Positions 1 to 8,900 of a stretch of 19,141 bases of DNA are shown piece after piece (positions within the stretch are counted from its first letter, which is position 1; the number at the start of each line of letters is the position of its first letter). This stretch comes from Candidatus Kapaibacterium sp. (GTDB taxonomy: Bacteria > Bacteroidota > Ignavibacteria > Kapaibacteriales > UBA2268). The stretch spans positions 1 through 19,141 of the forward strand of contig CALHRB010000063.1 of the NCBI GenBank assembly GCA_938038165.1. The letters run 5' to 3'. Both the position numbers and the translations under genes were made by a program. Below the pieces are notes generated by a model, which made no database searches, was not told the origin of the DNA, and was given only the letters and a program-made list of their open reading frames with translations.

Positions 1-34
1 TGCCAGAAGTATGGGTATTGTTGTTGAAGGTTAA
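1..34 (+). CDS. rplK: Ribosomal protein L11, C-terminal end only (partial)
   Basis: Only the last ten codons are in the window. Reading from base 2 they give ARSMGIVVEG followed by TAA at 32-34, which is the typical end of bacterial L11. L11 sits at the GTPase-associated centre of the 50S subunit, where EF-G and EF-Tu dock. The call rests on this short tail plus the position directly ahead of rplA, as in the usual rplK-rplA order. The gap to rplA is 30 bases, so co-transcription is likely. Confidence 0.88.
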   Translation, partial: ARSMGIVVEG

Positions 35-64
35 TCAATATCATTCAAAAGGAAAGAGATAAAT

Positions 65-766
65 ATGAAAAAGCACGGTAAAAGATACAGTTCATTAGTA
101 AAAAGTATAAATCAACAGGAAATTTATCCCTATCAAGAAGCCGTCGAGATAATTAAAAAGACTGCCAATGCCAAATTTGATGAGTCATTTGAAATTGCAA
201 TGAATTTGGGAGTTGATCCACGAAAAGCTGATCAATTGGTCCGGGGTACTGTTTCCTTGCCCCACGGAACTGGCAAGCAGGTCAAAGTTCTTGTATTGGC
301 AAAACCACCGAAAGATCAGGAAGCTCTCGATGCAGGAGCCGAATTTGCCGGTCTTGATGAATATGTCGAAAAAATAAAAGGCGGCTGGACTGAAATTGAC
401 GTTATTATTGCCACTCCTGATGTTATGGGCGAAGTTGGTAAATTAGGAAGAATCCTTGGTCCCCGAGGTTTAATGCCCAATCCAAAGAGCGGAACTGTAA
501 CATTCGATATTGCTCAGGCAGTCAAAGACGTCAAAGCGGGAAAAATTGAATATAGAGTTGACAAAACAGGAAATATTCACGCCTCGATCGGCAAATGCTC
601 CTTTACTAAAGAACAGTTAGCCGAAAACCTAAATGTATTTGTTAACAGCGTAATTAGAGCTAAACCCGCAACAGCCAAAGGGAAATATATCAAGAGTGTG
701 TTTTTCAGTTCAACAATGGGACCAAGCGTTAGGGTTAATGAATTATCTTTCCAGCAAAAAGACTAA
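65..766 (+). CDS. rplA: 50S ribosomal protein L1
   Basis: The product is 233 residues, within the usual 229-235 of bacterial L1. L1 forms the mobile stalk of the large subunit near the E site and guides release of deacylated tRNA; in many bacteria it also represses its own mRNA. The diagnostic loop GRILGPRGLMPNPK lies at about residues 128-141, and the end carries the family's SSTMGP stretch. The ATG at 65 follows an AGGAAAGAG purine run, a plausible ribosome-binding site. The known L1 target, ahead of rplK in E. coli, would be outside this window. Nothing looks damaged or transferred. Confidence 0.97.
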   Translation: MKKHGKRYSSLVKSINQQEIYPYQEAVEIIKKTANAKFDESFEIAMNLGVDPRKADQLVRGTVSLPHGTGKQVKVLVLAKPPKDQEALDAGAEFAGLDEYVEKIKGGWTEIDVIIATPDVMGEVGKLGRILGPRGLMPNPKSGTVTFDIAQAVKDVKAGKIEYRVDKTGNIHASIGKCSFTKEQLAENLNVFVNSVIRAKPATAKGKYIKSVFFSSTMGPSVRVNELSFQQKD

Positions 767-798
767 ATTATTTAAAAATGAATATTACGTACTCTTTT

Positions 799-839
799 AA
801 CGGCAAAGCTTCTCGAATCCGTATGGATTTGTTGCCGTT
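799..839 (+). promoter_or_regulatory. rplJ leader stem-loop, candidate L10 autoregulatory element
   Basis: AACGGCAA at 799-806 pairs perfectly with TTGCCGTT at 832-839. Inside it AATCC (816-820) pairs with GGATT (825-829) around a GTAT loop. Between the stems the internal loop is lopsided, nine bases on the left and two on the right. The structure ends about 30 bases before rplJ. In many bacteria an L10-L12 complex binds a two-stem rplJ leader with an asymmetric internal loop and represses translation of rplJ and rplL, so shape and place fit. TTTTAA follows the outer stem, so a weak transcription attenuator is an alternative. I could not match it to a covariance model. Confidence 0.5.
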
Positions 840-870
840 TTAATGGTAATTATCAATAAATAAGGTATGT

Positions 871-1395
871 ATGGTTAATCAGGAGAAAAAACGACAGATA
901 GTTGCAGAGCTTGTAGAAAAGTTTCAGAAAGCTAATGGTTTCTATTTCGTTGATTTTATGGGTATGAGCGTAGAATCAGCGGTGACATTTCGCAGAGATC
1001 TGAAAAAGTCAAGTATGGAACTTAAAGTAGCCAAAAACACTTTAATTCAAAGGGCTTTATCAGAGGTGGGATCTTTCAATATTCCTGAAGAAAAGTTCAA
1101 AGGTGCCACCGGTGTTATCTTTGGTTATGATGACCCCGTTGCTCCAGCGAAAGTGATTAAGGAACAATTTGAAAAGAATAATATACCATCACTTAAAGCC
1201 GCTATAATTGAAGGAGTTTACTACGATGGTTCGCAACTCAAACAATTAGCTTCTCTTCCTACCAAACCTCAACTTATTGCAAGCATTCTGGGTTCATTGA
1301 GCTCCCCGATTTCCGGTATTATTGGCTCAATCAATGCTGTAATGAGGGATGTTGCTTATCTGGTCGAGGAAGTGGCAAAGAAAAAAGCGTCTTAA
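871..1395 (+). CDS. rplJ: 50S ribosomal protein L10
   Basis: This is a 174-residue L10 (family range about 165-180). L10 anchors the L7/L12 dimers to the ribosome stalk and contacts 23S rRNA. The N-terminal half has the family's AELVEKFQKANGFYFVDF opening and the LKVAKNTLIQRAL segment. The C-terminal helix that carries the L12 dimers ends in VAYLVEEVAKKKAS. The start is the ATG at 871: the overlapping ATG at 867 hits a stop after three codons, and AAGG lies at 862-865. The gene follows rplA after a 104-base gap holding the leader stem-loop and is followed by rplL after 39 bases. Confidence 0.96.
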   Translation: MVNQEKKRQIVAELVEKFQKANGFYFVDFMGMSVESAVTFRRDLKKSSMELKVAKNTLIQRALSEVGSFNIPEEKFKGATGVIFGYDDPVAPAKVIKEQFEKNNIPSLKAAIIEGVYYDGSQLKQLASLPTKPQLIASILGSLSSPISGIIGSINAVMRDVAYLVEEVAKKKAS

Positions 1396-1434
1396 AAAAA
1401 ATTTTTACAGAATGAAATTTAGGAGATAAATTGT

Positions 1435-1821
1435 ATGACACCAATAGTTGAAGAATTATTAGAAAAAATTTCCAACCTAACTTTGGTTGAAGCATCAGAA
1501 CTCAAGACTGCCCTCGAAGAAAAATTTGGCGTTACAGCAGCTGCACCCGTTATGGTGGCTGGTGTTGGAGCAGCCCCTGCTGCTGCAGAAGCCGTTGCAG
1601 CCGAGGAAAAGACCGAATTTGACGTTGAACTAACCGATATGGGTGCTCAGAAATTAAATGTGATTAAGGTTATTCGTGAGCTTACGGGATTGGGCTTGAA
1701 GGAAGCAAAAGACCTTGTCGAAGGTGCACCAAAAATGGTTAAAGAAGCAGTCGGCAAAGAAGAAGCTGAAGATATTAAGAAAAAACTCGAAGCCGCAGGA
1801 GCTAAAGTTACATTAAAGTAA
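1435..1821 (+). CDS. rplL: 50S ribosomal protein L7/L12
   Basis: The 128-residue product has the three parts of L7/L12. There is an N-terminal dimerisation helix pair (about 1-35), an Ala/Val/Pro/Gly-rich flexible hinge (about 35-58), and a globular C-terminal domain with the conserved KLNVIKVIRELTGLGLKEAK surface that recruits translation GTPases. The length is slightly above the E. coli 121, mostly in the hinge. The ATG at 1435 has an AGGAGA ribosome-binding site eight bases upstream, stronger than that of rplJ. This suits a protein needed in several copies per ribosome. A strong hairpin terminator follows 37 bases after the stop. Confidence 0.97.
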   Translation: MTPIVEELLEKISNLTLVEASELKTALEEKFGVTAAAPVMVAGVGAAPAAAEAVAAEEKTEFDVELTDMGAQKLNVIKVIRELTGLGLKEAKDLVEGAPKMVKEAVGKEEAEDIKKKLEAAGAKVTLK

Positions 1822-1858
1822 TATCAATATTGAAAATATTAATAATATAGTTTAAAAC

Positions 1859-1902
1859 TTGAAGGAGTCCTTAGAGGATTCCTTCAATTCATTTTTATTT
1901 TT
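1859..1902 (+). terminator. Intrinsic terminator or attenuator between rplL and rpoB
   Basis: TTGAAGGAGTCC (1859-1870) pairs with GGATTCCTTCAA (1876-1887) over 12 base pairs with one G-U, around a five-base loop (TTAGA). It is followed by a T-rich run, ATTTTTATTTTT, to 1902. This is a textbook intrinsic terminator. In E. coli the rplL-rpoB gap also carries a partial terminator that lowers polymerase gene expression relative to the ribosomal proteins. The same role is inferred here, because rpoB lies in the same direction downstream. Confidence 0.85.
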
Positions 1903-1948
1903 AGTGATTATTAAGTATTAAACATCAAATTTCTTTAAAAGTTTAAGC

Positions 1949-1978
1949 TTGACTACTAACACAATAACTTAATAAATT
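1949..1978 (+). promoter_or_regulatory. Possible rpoB promoter (weak candidate)
   Basis: TTGACT at 1949-1954 resembles a sigma-70 -35 box, and TAAATT at 1973-1978 could be a -10 after an 18-base spacer. The place is sensible, between the rplL terminator and rpoB. The surroundings are very AT-rich, so a chance match is quite possible. I found no Bacteroidota-type TAnnTTTG box here; the nearest is TAAGTTTT at 2018-2025. Confidence 0.28.
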
Positions 1979-1990
1979 AATTTTCTGTTT

Positions 1991-2010
1991 TTTCTGGATT
2001 ATTTCTGGAT
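1991..2010. repeat. Tandem 9-base direct repeat in rpoB leader
   Basis: TTTCTGGAT occurs at 1991-1999 and again at 2002-2010, with starts 11 bases apart. A shorter copy, TTTCTG, lies at 1982-1987. The repeats are in the 243-base rplL-rpoB gap, 55-83 bases ahead of the rpoB start. They could be a protein-binding site or simply slippage in AT-rich DNA. Confidence 0.45.
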
Positions 2011-2052
2011 AGAACAGTAAGTTTTTTTTTTCGATGACTTAAATTCTACATC

Positions 2053-2058
2053 GGAGGT
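2053..2058 (+). promoter_or_regulatory. Ribosome-binding site fixing the rpoB GTG start
   Basis: GGAGGT, a full Shine-Dalgarno core, sits six bases before GTG at 2065. It is the strongest such site in the window and decides the non-ATG start of rpoB. Confidence 0.85.
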
Positions 2059-2064
2059 AAAAAA

Positions 2065-5000
2065 GTGGAAACAAATAAACTCACCACAAAAAGCTCTCAG
2101 CAAAAGGATACAAATAAATTCATCAGATTAAGAGACCGATTACATTTCGGAGCTATGAAGGAATATCATAAGTATCCTGACTTGCTAAATATTCAACTCA
2201 AAGCTTACGAGGATTTTCTTCAGGAGGATGTACCGCCCGAAAAACGAGAAAACAAAGGGCTACAACAAGCCTTTATGAATAATTTTCCGATTGAAGACGC
2301 ATCATCTATCTATCAGCTTGAATTTGTTGAATACAGCGTGGAGAGATCAAAATATACAGAAGATGAATGCAGGGAACGGGAATTGACTTATTCTAAACCT
2401 TTGAAAGCTAAGCTAAGGCTTTCGAGTAAGGCTGAAAAGGATACCGAAGATTATTTTGATACAATTGAATCAGAGGTTTATCTCGGAAATATACCTGCCA
2501 TGACGCCACGTGGCACTTTTATTATTAACGGAGCCGAAAGAGTAATTGTAACTCAATTGCATCGTTCGCCGGGAGTTTTTTATGACGATGCGCTCCATCC
2601 GAATGGTACAAGAATTTACACTGCAAGAATAATTCCCTTCAGAGGTTCTTGGGTAGAATTTATTACTGATATTCATGATGTTCTATTTGCATATATAGAC
2701 CGTAAGAAAAAGTTTCCAGTTACTACACTTTTGAGAGCGTTGGGTTTTTCGTCCGATGAAGAAGTTTTGAATTTATTTGAATTGTCCACAGAAATCAAAC
2801 CCGAGGAGGTAAATGTTAATCTTTTAGGCAGAAGAATTGCATCCGATGTTATTGATATGTCAACTGGTGAAATCATAGCAACTCGTGATACTATAATTAC
2901 TCAGGAATTGCTTGATAGGATGCTTCAGGCTGAATTACTACCGTTAAGAATTTTCAATTATTCCGATCCTAATGACGAGCCAATTATAGCTAAAACTTTA
3001 TCCAAAGACACAGCCAAGACTCGTGAAGATGCTTTAGAAGCAATTTATAGGCAATTACGCTCCAGTGAACCACCTGATATTGAAACAGCCGAAGCACTTC
3101 TTAAAAAATTATTTTTCGATCCAAAAAGATATGATCTCGGTATTGTCGGAAGGTTCAGAATTAATCAAAAACTAAAATTAGATATTGACTACGAAACTAC
3201 TACATTAACAAAAGAAGACATAGTAGCCATCATTAAACATCTCATTTATCTCCATGATACAAAACAAGCCGGAGATGATATTGACCACCTTGGCAACAGG
3301 AGAGTCAGGACAGTTGGTGAACAGCTCACAGCTCAATTTAATGTTGGTCTTGCAAGAATGGCAAGAACTATCAAGGAAAGGTTAAGTATTCATGACGCTG
3401 AAAACTTATCTCCCAACGACTTAGTTAATGCAAGGACAATTACCTCTGTTATCAATCAATTTTTTGGAACAAATCAGTTATCTCAATTTATGGATCAAAC
3501 CAATCCTTTGGCTGAACTTACTCATAAAAGGAGAACGTCGGCTCTCGGACCTGGGGGATTGACAAGAGAAAGAGCTGGATTTGAAGTTCGTGACGTCCAC
3601 TATACACATTATGGAAGATTGTGTCCAATAGAAACACCCGAAGGTCCTAACATTGGGCTAATTTCCTCGCTTGCAATTCATGCAAGAATAAATAATCTTG
3701 GATTTATCGAAACCCCCTACAGAAAAGTTGAAAACGGTTACGTGACAAACAAAATTGAATATCTAACTGCTGAAAAAGAAGATGGTTTGATAATAGCTCC
3801 TGCAAGCACATTAGTTGACGAAAACGGAAAAATTACAGAAGAAAGAGTTAAAGCAAGACAGTCCGGTGATTTCGTTATGGTCGATCCCGAGGCAGTTGAA
3901 TATATTGATGTTTCAACAGATCAAATAACAAGTGCTGCATCATCTTTGATACCATTTCTTGAACATGATGATGCAAACAGAGCTTTGATGGGTTCAAACA
4001 TGCAACGTCAGGCTGTCCCACTTCTTAGACCAAGCGCTCCAATTGTCGGAACGGGAATGGAAGCAAAAGTGGCTTACGATTCCAGAACTTTGCTTTTGGC
4101 TGAAGGAGACGGATCTGTTGAATACGTTAGTGCTGATAAAATAATTGTTAATTATGATGACAATAGAACCGAAGAGGAAAAATTAACTACATTTTACACC
4201 AAAAGAAGAGTTGTTTATCCATTAGTCAAATTTTTCAGAACCAATCAGGATACTTGTATAAATCAAAAACCTATTGTAAAGGTTGGAGAAAAAGTAGTAA
4301 AAGGTCAGCCGTTAGCAGATGGTGCTTCTACAAGCAAAGGGGAGTTAGCATTAGGTCAAAATATTCTGGTAGCTTTTATGCCTTGGCGTGGTTATAATTT
4401 TGAGGATGCTATTATTGTCTCTCAAAAATTAGTTGCTGAGGATATATTTACATCTGTTCACATAGAGGAATTTACTCTTCAGGTGAGGGATACAAAGCGA
4501 GGTGAAGAGGAGTTCACACGGGAGATCCCCAATGTCAGCGAAGAAGCAACTAAAGATTTAGATGAAAATGGTATAATCAGAACAGGTGCAAAAGTTACCG
4601 AAGGAGATATTTTAATAGGAAAAATCACACCAAAGGGTGAGACTGACCCAACCCCCGAGGAAAAATTGCTCAGAGCTATTTTTGGCGACAAAGCCGGCGA
4701 TGTGAAAGATGTCTCGCTAAGAGCCACTCCCGGGTTGAAAGGTGTTGTAATAAATACCAAATTGTTTACTCGTAGGTTGTTATCTTCCGAAAAGGATAGT
4801 AAAGCCGAAGAGAAAAAAAGGCAGGAACAGTTAGCCAAAAAAGAAAAAGATTTGTTGAGAACCCTTGATGATTCTTGCGTCGAAAAACTTTCTGAAATTT
4901 TGAATGGACATAAAACAACAGGAGTAAAACTAAACAATGGTCAGACAGTTTTCAGAAGCGGTTCGACTATAAAAAAGGCTGAAGTACTGGCAAAATACGA

Positions 5001-5904
5001 AGAAGGAGTTCTTAAACCTGAACTTCTTGATGTAAATTCACAAATTTTAAATGATGAAAAACGACAGGAATTGTTTAATACATTGATGAGAAATTATCAT
5101 CATGAAAGAAATGAAATCATACTAACCATCAAAACCGAAAGAAATAAAATTGTTACAGGTGATGAACTGCAACCCGGAATTCTTCAGATGGCAAAAGTTT
5201 ATATTGCCAAAAAAAGAAAACTTATGGTTGGCGATAAAATGGCTGGCAGACACGGAAACAAAGGTATCGTATCAAAAATAGTTCCTGTTGAAGATATGCC
5301 ATTCCTACCCGATGGCACTCCTGTTGAGTTGGTTTTAAACCCGCTTGGTGTGCCTTCCCGTATGAATCTCGGTCAGTTATTCGAGACTGCTCTTGGTTGG
5401 GCTGGTCAAAAATTAAATTTACATTTTGCAACTCCAATTTTTGACGGGGCAACCTGGGAGGACGTTGGTGAATATCTTGAAAAAGCAGGACTGCCCAAAG
5501 ACGGCAAAACAGTTCTATATGACGGTAGAACCGGAGATAAGTTCACTGAAAAAATTACTGTTGGCGTTATTTATATGCTAAAACTTTCTCACTTAGTAGA
5601 GGATAAAATACACGCAAGATCTATAGGACCATATTCACTAATCACTCAGCAACCCCTCGGCGGAAAAGCACAGTTCGGCGGACAAAGGCTTGGTGAAATG
5701 GAAGTCTGGGCTCTTGAGGCTTACGGTGCTGCTCATACACTTCAGGAGATGTTAACAGTCAAATCCGACGATGTGCAGGGAAGAGCAAAAATGTATGAGT
5801 CAATTGTAAAGGGCGAAAATATGCCCAATCCTAATATCCCTGAATCTTTCAACGTTCTCGTTCGTGAGCTACAGGGACTATGTCTTGACATTGAAATAGA
5901 TTAA
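2065..5904 (+). CDS. rpoB: DNA-directed RNA polymerase, beta subunit
   Basis: This 1279-residue beta subunit forms half of the RNA polymerase active cleft with RpoC. Its length is close to Bacteroidota RpoB. The GTG start at 2065 is set by GGAGGT. The rifampicin-pocket region runs from about G468 to L494. It keeps the residues equivalent to E. coli Q513, D516, H526 and S531 (here Q474, D477, H487, S492), so the wild-type site looks rifampicin-sensitive; T491 replaces the E. coli Ile. The AFMPWRGYNFED motif is at 770-781. The catalytic-region lysines are K1058 and K1066 in VGDKMAGRHGNKG. The C-terminal clamp and anchor motif starts at about 1182. A Lys/Glu-rich, probably helical segment at about 907-930 is a lineage-variable stretch. 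rpoC follows after 32 bases with its own ribosome-binding site. Confidence 0.99.
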   Translation: METNKLTTKSSQQKDTNKFIRLRDRLHFGAMKEYHKYPDLLNIQLKAYEDFLQEDVPPEKRENKGLQQAFMNNFPIEDASSIYQLEFVEYSVERSKYTEDECRERELTYSKPLKAKLRLSSKAEKDTEDYFDTIESEVYLGNIPAMTPRGTFIINGAERVIVTQLHRSPGVFYDDALHPNGTRIYTARIIPFRGSWVEFITDIHDVLFAYIDRKKKFPVTTLLRALGFSSDEEVLNLFELSTEIKPEEVNVNLLGRRIASDVIDMSTGEIIATRDTIITQELLDRMLQAELLPLRIFNYSDPNDEPIIAKTLSKDTAKTREDALEAIYRQLRSSEPPDIETAEALLKKLFFDPKRYDLGIVGRFRINQKLKLDIDYETTTLTKEDIVAIIKHLIYLHDTKQAGDDIDHLGNRRVRTVGEQLTAQFNVGLARMARTIKERLSIHDAENLSPNDLVNARTITSVINQFFGTNQLSQFMDQTNPLAELTHKRRTSALGPGGLTRERAGFEVRDVHYTHYGRLCPIETPEGPNIGLISSLAIHARINNLGFIETPYRKVENGYVTNKIEYLTAEKEDGLIIAPASTLVDENGKITEERVKARQSGDFVMVDPEAVEYIDVSTDQITSAASSLIPFLEHDDANRALMGSNMQRQAVPLLRPSAPIVGTGMEAKVAYDSRTLLLAEGDGSVEYVSADKIIVNYDDNRTEEEKLTTFYTKRRVVYPLVKFFRTNQDTCINQKPIVKVGEKVVKGQPLADGASTSKGELALGQNILVAFMPWRGYNFEDAIIVSQKLVAEDIFTSVHIEEFTLQVRDTKRGEEEFTREIPNVSEEATKDLDENGIIRTGAKVTEGDILIGKITPKGETDPTPEEKLLRAIFGDKAGDVKDVSLRATPGLKGVVINTKLFTRRLLSSEKDSKAEEKKRQEQLAKKEKDLLRTLDDSCVEKLSEILNGHKTTGVKLNNGQTVFRSGSTIKKAEVLAKYEEGVLKPELLDVNSQILNDEKRQELFNTLMRNYHHERNEIILTIKTERNKIVTGDELQPGILQMAKVYIAKKRKLMVGDKMAGRHGNKGIVSKIVPVEDMPFLPDGTPVELVLNPLGVPSRMNLGQLFETALGWAGQKLNLHFATPIFDGATWEDVGEYLEKAGLPKDGKTVLYDGRTGDKFTEKITVGVIYMLKLSHLVEDKIHARSIGPYSLITQQPLGGKAQFGGQRLGEMEVWALEAYGAAHTLQEMLTVKSDDVQGRAKMYESIVKGENMPNPNIPESFNVLVRELQGLCLDIEID

Positions 5905-5936
5905 AAATAATAAATTGATATTTAGGAGAAATATCC

Positions 5937-8900
5937 ATGCAACCAAAATCAATTCCAAGAAAAGGTTTTTCAAGAATCGCAATAAAGATTGCCTCCCCTG
6001 ATGATATTCTAAACAGATCTCACGGGGAAGTAACCAAACCCGAGACAATAAATTACAGGTCATTCAGACCTGAAAAAGACGGTCTCTTTTGCGAGAAAAT
6101 TTTTGGACCGATAAGGGACTGGGAATGTGCCTGTGGTAAATATAAAAGAATAAGATACAAAGGAATTGTTTGTGATAGATGTGGGGTTGAAGTAACCCAA
6201 AAGTCAGTCCGTAGAGAAAGAATGGGGCATATTATGCTTGCTGTTCCGGTGGTGCATATCTGGTTTTTGAGAACTTTGCCAAGTAAGATTGCTGCTATAC
6301 TTGGAATCCCAACAAAAGATATTGAAAGAATTGTTTATTATGAATCTTATATTGTTGTTCAGCCCGGTAAAACAGGTTTGCAGCATAATGATTTATTGAC
6401 CGAAGAGCAGTATCTTGAAGTAATGATGAGCCTTACCGATGAGGACAGGAATCTGGACGATGAAGATCCTAATAAATTCATTGCTCTTATCGGTGGCGAA
6501 GCTATTAAAGAATTACTAAAAAGGGTTGATCCCATCGAAAATTATGCTAAACTCAAAAAAATACTCAAAACTGAAGATTTATCACAACAAAAGAAAGCTG
6601 AAATACTTAAACGATTAAGAATCTTAGATGCATTTATTACTCCCGAGGGAACACTCTCTGTTAATAAACCCGAGTGGATGGTTCTGGATGTTATTCCCGT
6701 TATTCCGCCCGACCTCAGACCCCTTGTGCCTCTCGAGGGAGGTAGATTTGCAACTTCTGACCTTAATGATCTTTACAGGAGAGTAATAATCAGAAATAAC
6801 AGATTGAAAAGATTAATTGACATAAAAGCACCCGAGGTTATCTTAAGAAATGAAAAAAGGATGCTACAGGAATCTGTTGATGCTCTCTTTGATAATAGCC
6901 GAAGAGCAGTGAGAAGTGAATCCCAAAGAGCATTAAAATCGTTGGCAGACACATTGAAGGGGAAAACCGGAAGATTCCGTCAAAATCTCCTTGGCAAAAG
7001 AGTTGACTATTCGGGCAGATCTGTTATTGTTGTCGGTCCAGAGCTTAAATTGCACGAGTGCGGACTGCCCAAGGATATGGCAGTTGAATTGTTTAAGCCT
7101 TTCATTATCAGAAAGTTAATCGAAAGGGGGCATGTTAAAACCGTCAAAAGTGCAAAAAAATTAGTAGAAAGAAAAACTAATGAGGTCTGGGATATTTTAG
7201 AAAAGGTTATCGAAGGACATCCAGTTCTACTCAATAGAGCTCCTACTCTTCATAGACTGGGTATTCAGGCTTTTCAACCGAGATTGATAGAAGGTAAAGC
7301 AATTCAGTTGCATCCACTGGTTTGTACAGCTTTCAATGCTGACTTCGACGGTGATCAGATGGCAGTTCACGTACCTTTGAGCTATGAAGCACAATTGGAG
7401 TCACTGCTGCTTATTCTTGCTCCTCATAATATAATGCATACTCAAAATGGTGATCCGATTGCTGTTCCATCTCAGGATATGGTTCTTGGAGTTTATTATA
7501 TAACCAAAGTTAGGCATGGTGCTATTGGTGAAAATAGAATGTTTTCATCTCCTGAAGAGGTAATTATTGCATACAACAGCGGAACTCTGGACTTACACGC
7601 AAGAATAAAAGTAAGAATAGATGGGCAGATGATCGAGACAACAACCGGAAGAATTTTGTTTAACCAGATCGTTCCAAAAGAAATTGGTTATTTAAATGAA
7701 TTGTTGACCAAGAAAAGATTAAGACAAATAATAGGTATATGCTTCAGAACCGTTGGTTTGGCACGAACAGTTGAATTTCTGGATTCATTAAAAGAAATTG
7801 GCTTTACCTATGCAACTAAAGGCGGTTTATCTGTTAGTGTTGCAGACGTGTTAGTTCCTGATGAAAAACAGACAATTATTAATTCTGCACAGTTAAAAAT
7901 TGACGAGGTAGAAAACAACTATCAAGGCGGTGTTATATCTCAGGGCGAACGTTATAACAAAATTATTGACACCTGGTCAACTGCTACTAACAGAGTTGCT
8001 GACAAATTATATTCCGAGCTATCCAAAGCAAACCAAGGATTTAACACATTTTGGATGATGCTTGATTCTCAGGCAAGAGGCTCGAAAGAGCAGATCAGAC
8101 AGTTAGCAGGAATGAGAGGTTTAATGGCAAAGCCAAAAAAATCACTCTCCGGTTCAACTGGTGAACTTATCGAAAATCCAATTATATCGAATTTTAAGGA
8201 AGGCTTGTCGATCCTGGAGTACTTCATCTCCACTCATGGTGCGAGAAAAGGCTTGGCTGATACAGCTCTCAAAACTGCAGACGCAGGGTACCTAACAAGA
8301 AGATTGCACGATGTTTCACAAGATGTAATTATCTCCGAGAGCGATTGCCATACCATCAGAGGAGTAGAAATGTCGGCACTTAAAGATGGCGAGGAAGTAA
8401 AAGAACCTCTCTATGAAAGAATTATCGGACGAGTTACTCTTCTTGATGTTATTGATCCTATCACCGATGAAATGATAGTAAAAGCAGGAGAAGTTATTGA
8501 CGAGGAAATTGCAAGAAAAATTGAAGAAACCTCAATCGAAAGTGTTCTTATAAGGTCGGTATTAACTTGTGAATCAAGACGAGGTGTGTGTGCAAAATGT
8601 TATGGTCGAAATCTGGCAACCGGAAAGCTTGTTGATGTTGGTGAAGCGGTTGGAACTATTGCCGCCCAGTCAATAGGTGAACCTGGCACTCAGCTTACAC
8701 TCAGAACATTCCATACAGGTGGAACAGCTCTGCTTGTTGCCTCGCAATCTTCTGTTATTGCCAAATTTGACGGACAGATTCAATTTGAGAATGTTAGAAT
8801 AGTATCGTATTTGAACGAATTCGACGACGAAGTTCAAATTGTTGTTAGCCGCAGTGGAGTTATAAATATTATTGATCCAGATAGCAGCAGAATATTGACA

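Noticed and set aside
1822..2064. Search for a small gene or RNA in the rplL-rpoB gap
   Set aside because: Stops occur in all frames and only the terminator, the repeats and the rpoB leader can be supported; the same holds for 10230-10450.
3466..3546. Possible rifampicin-resistance variant in RpoB (T491)
   Set aside because: The main resistance positions are wild type, and the residue before the Ser531 equivalent varies naturally between phyla, so this looks like ordinary divergence.
4479..4937. Open frame of 152 codons on the minus strand opposite rpoB
   Set aside because: It is Ser/Phe/Leu-rich, as expected from the reverse complement of Lys/Glu-rich coding sequence, and lies fully inside rpoB.
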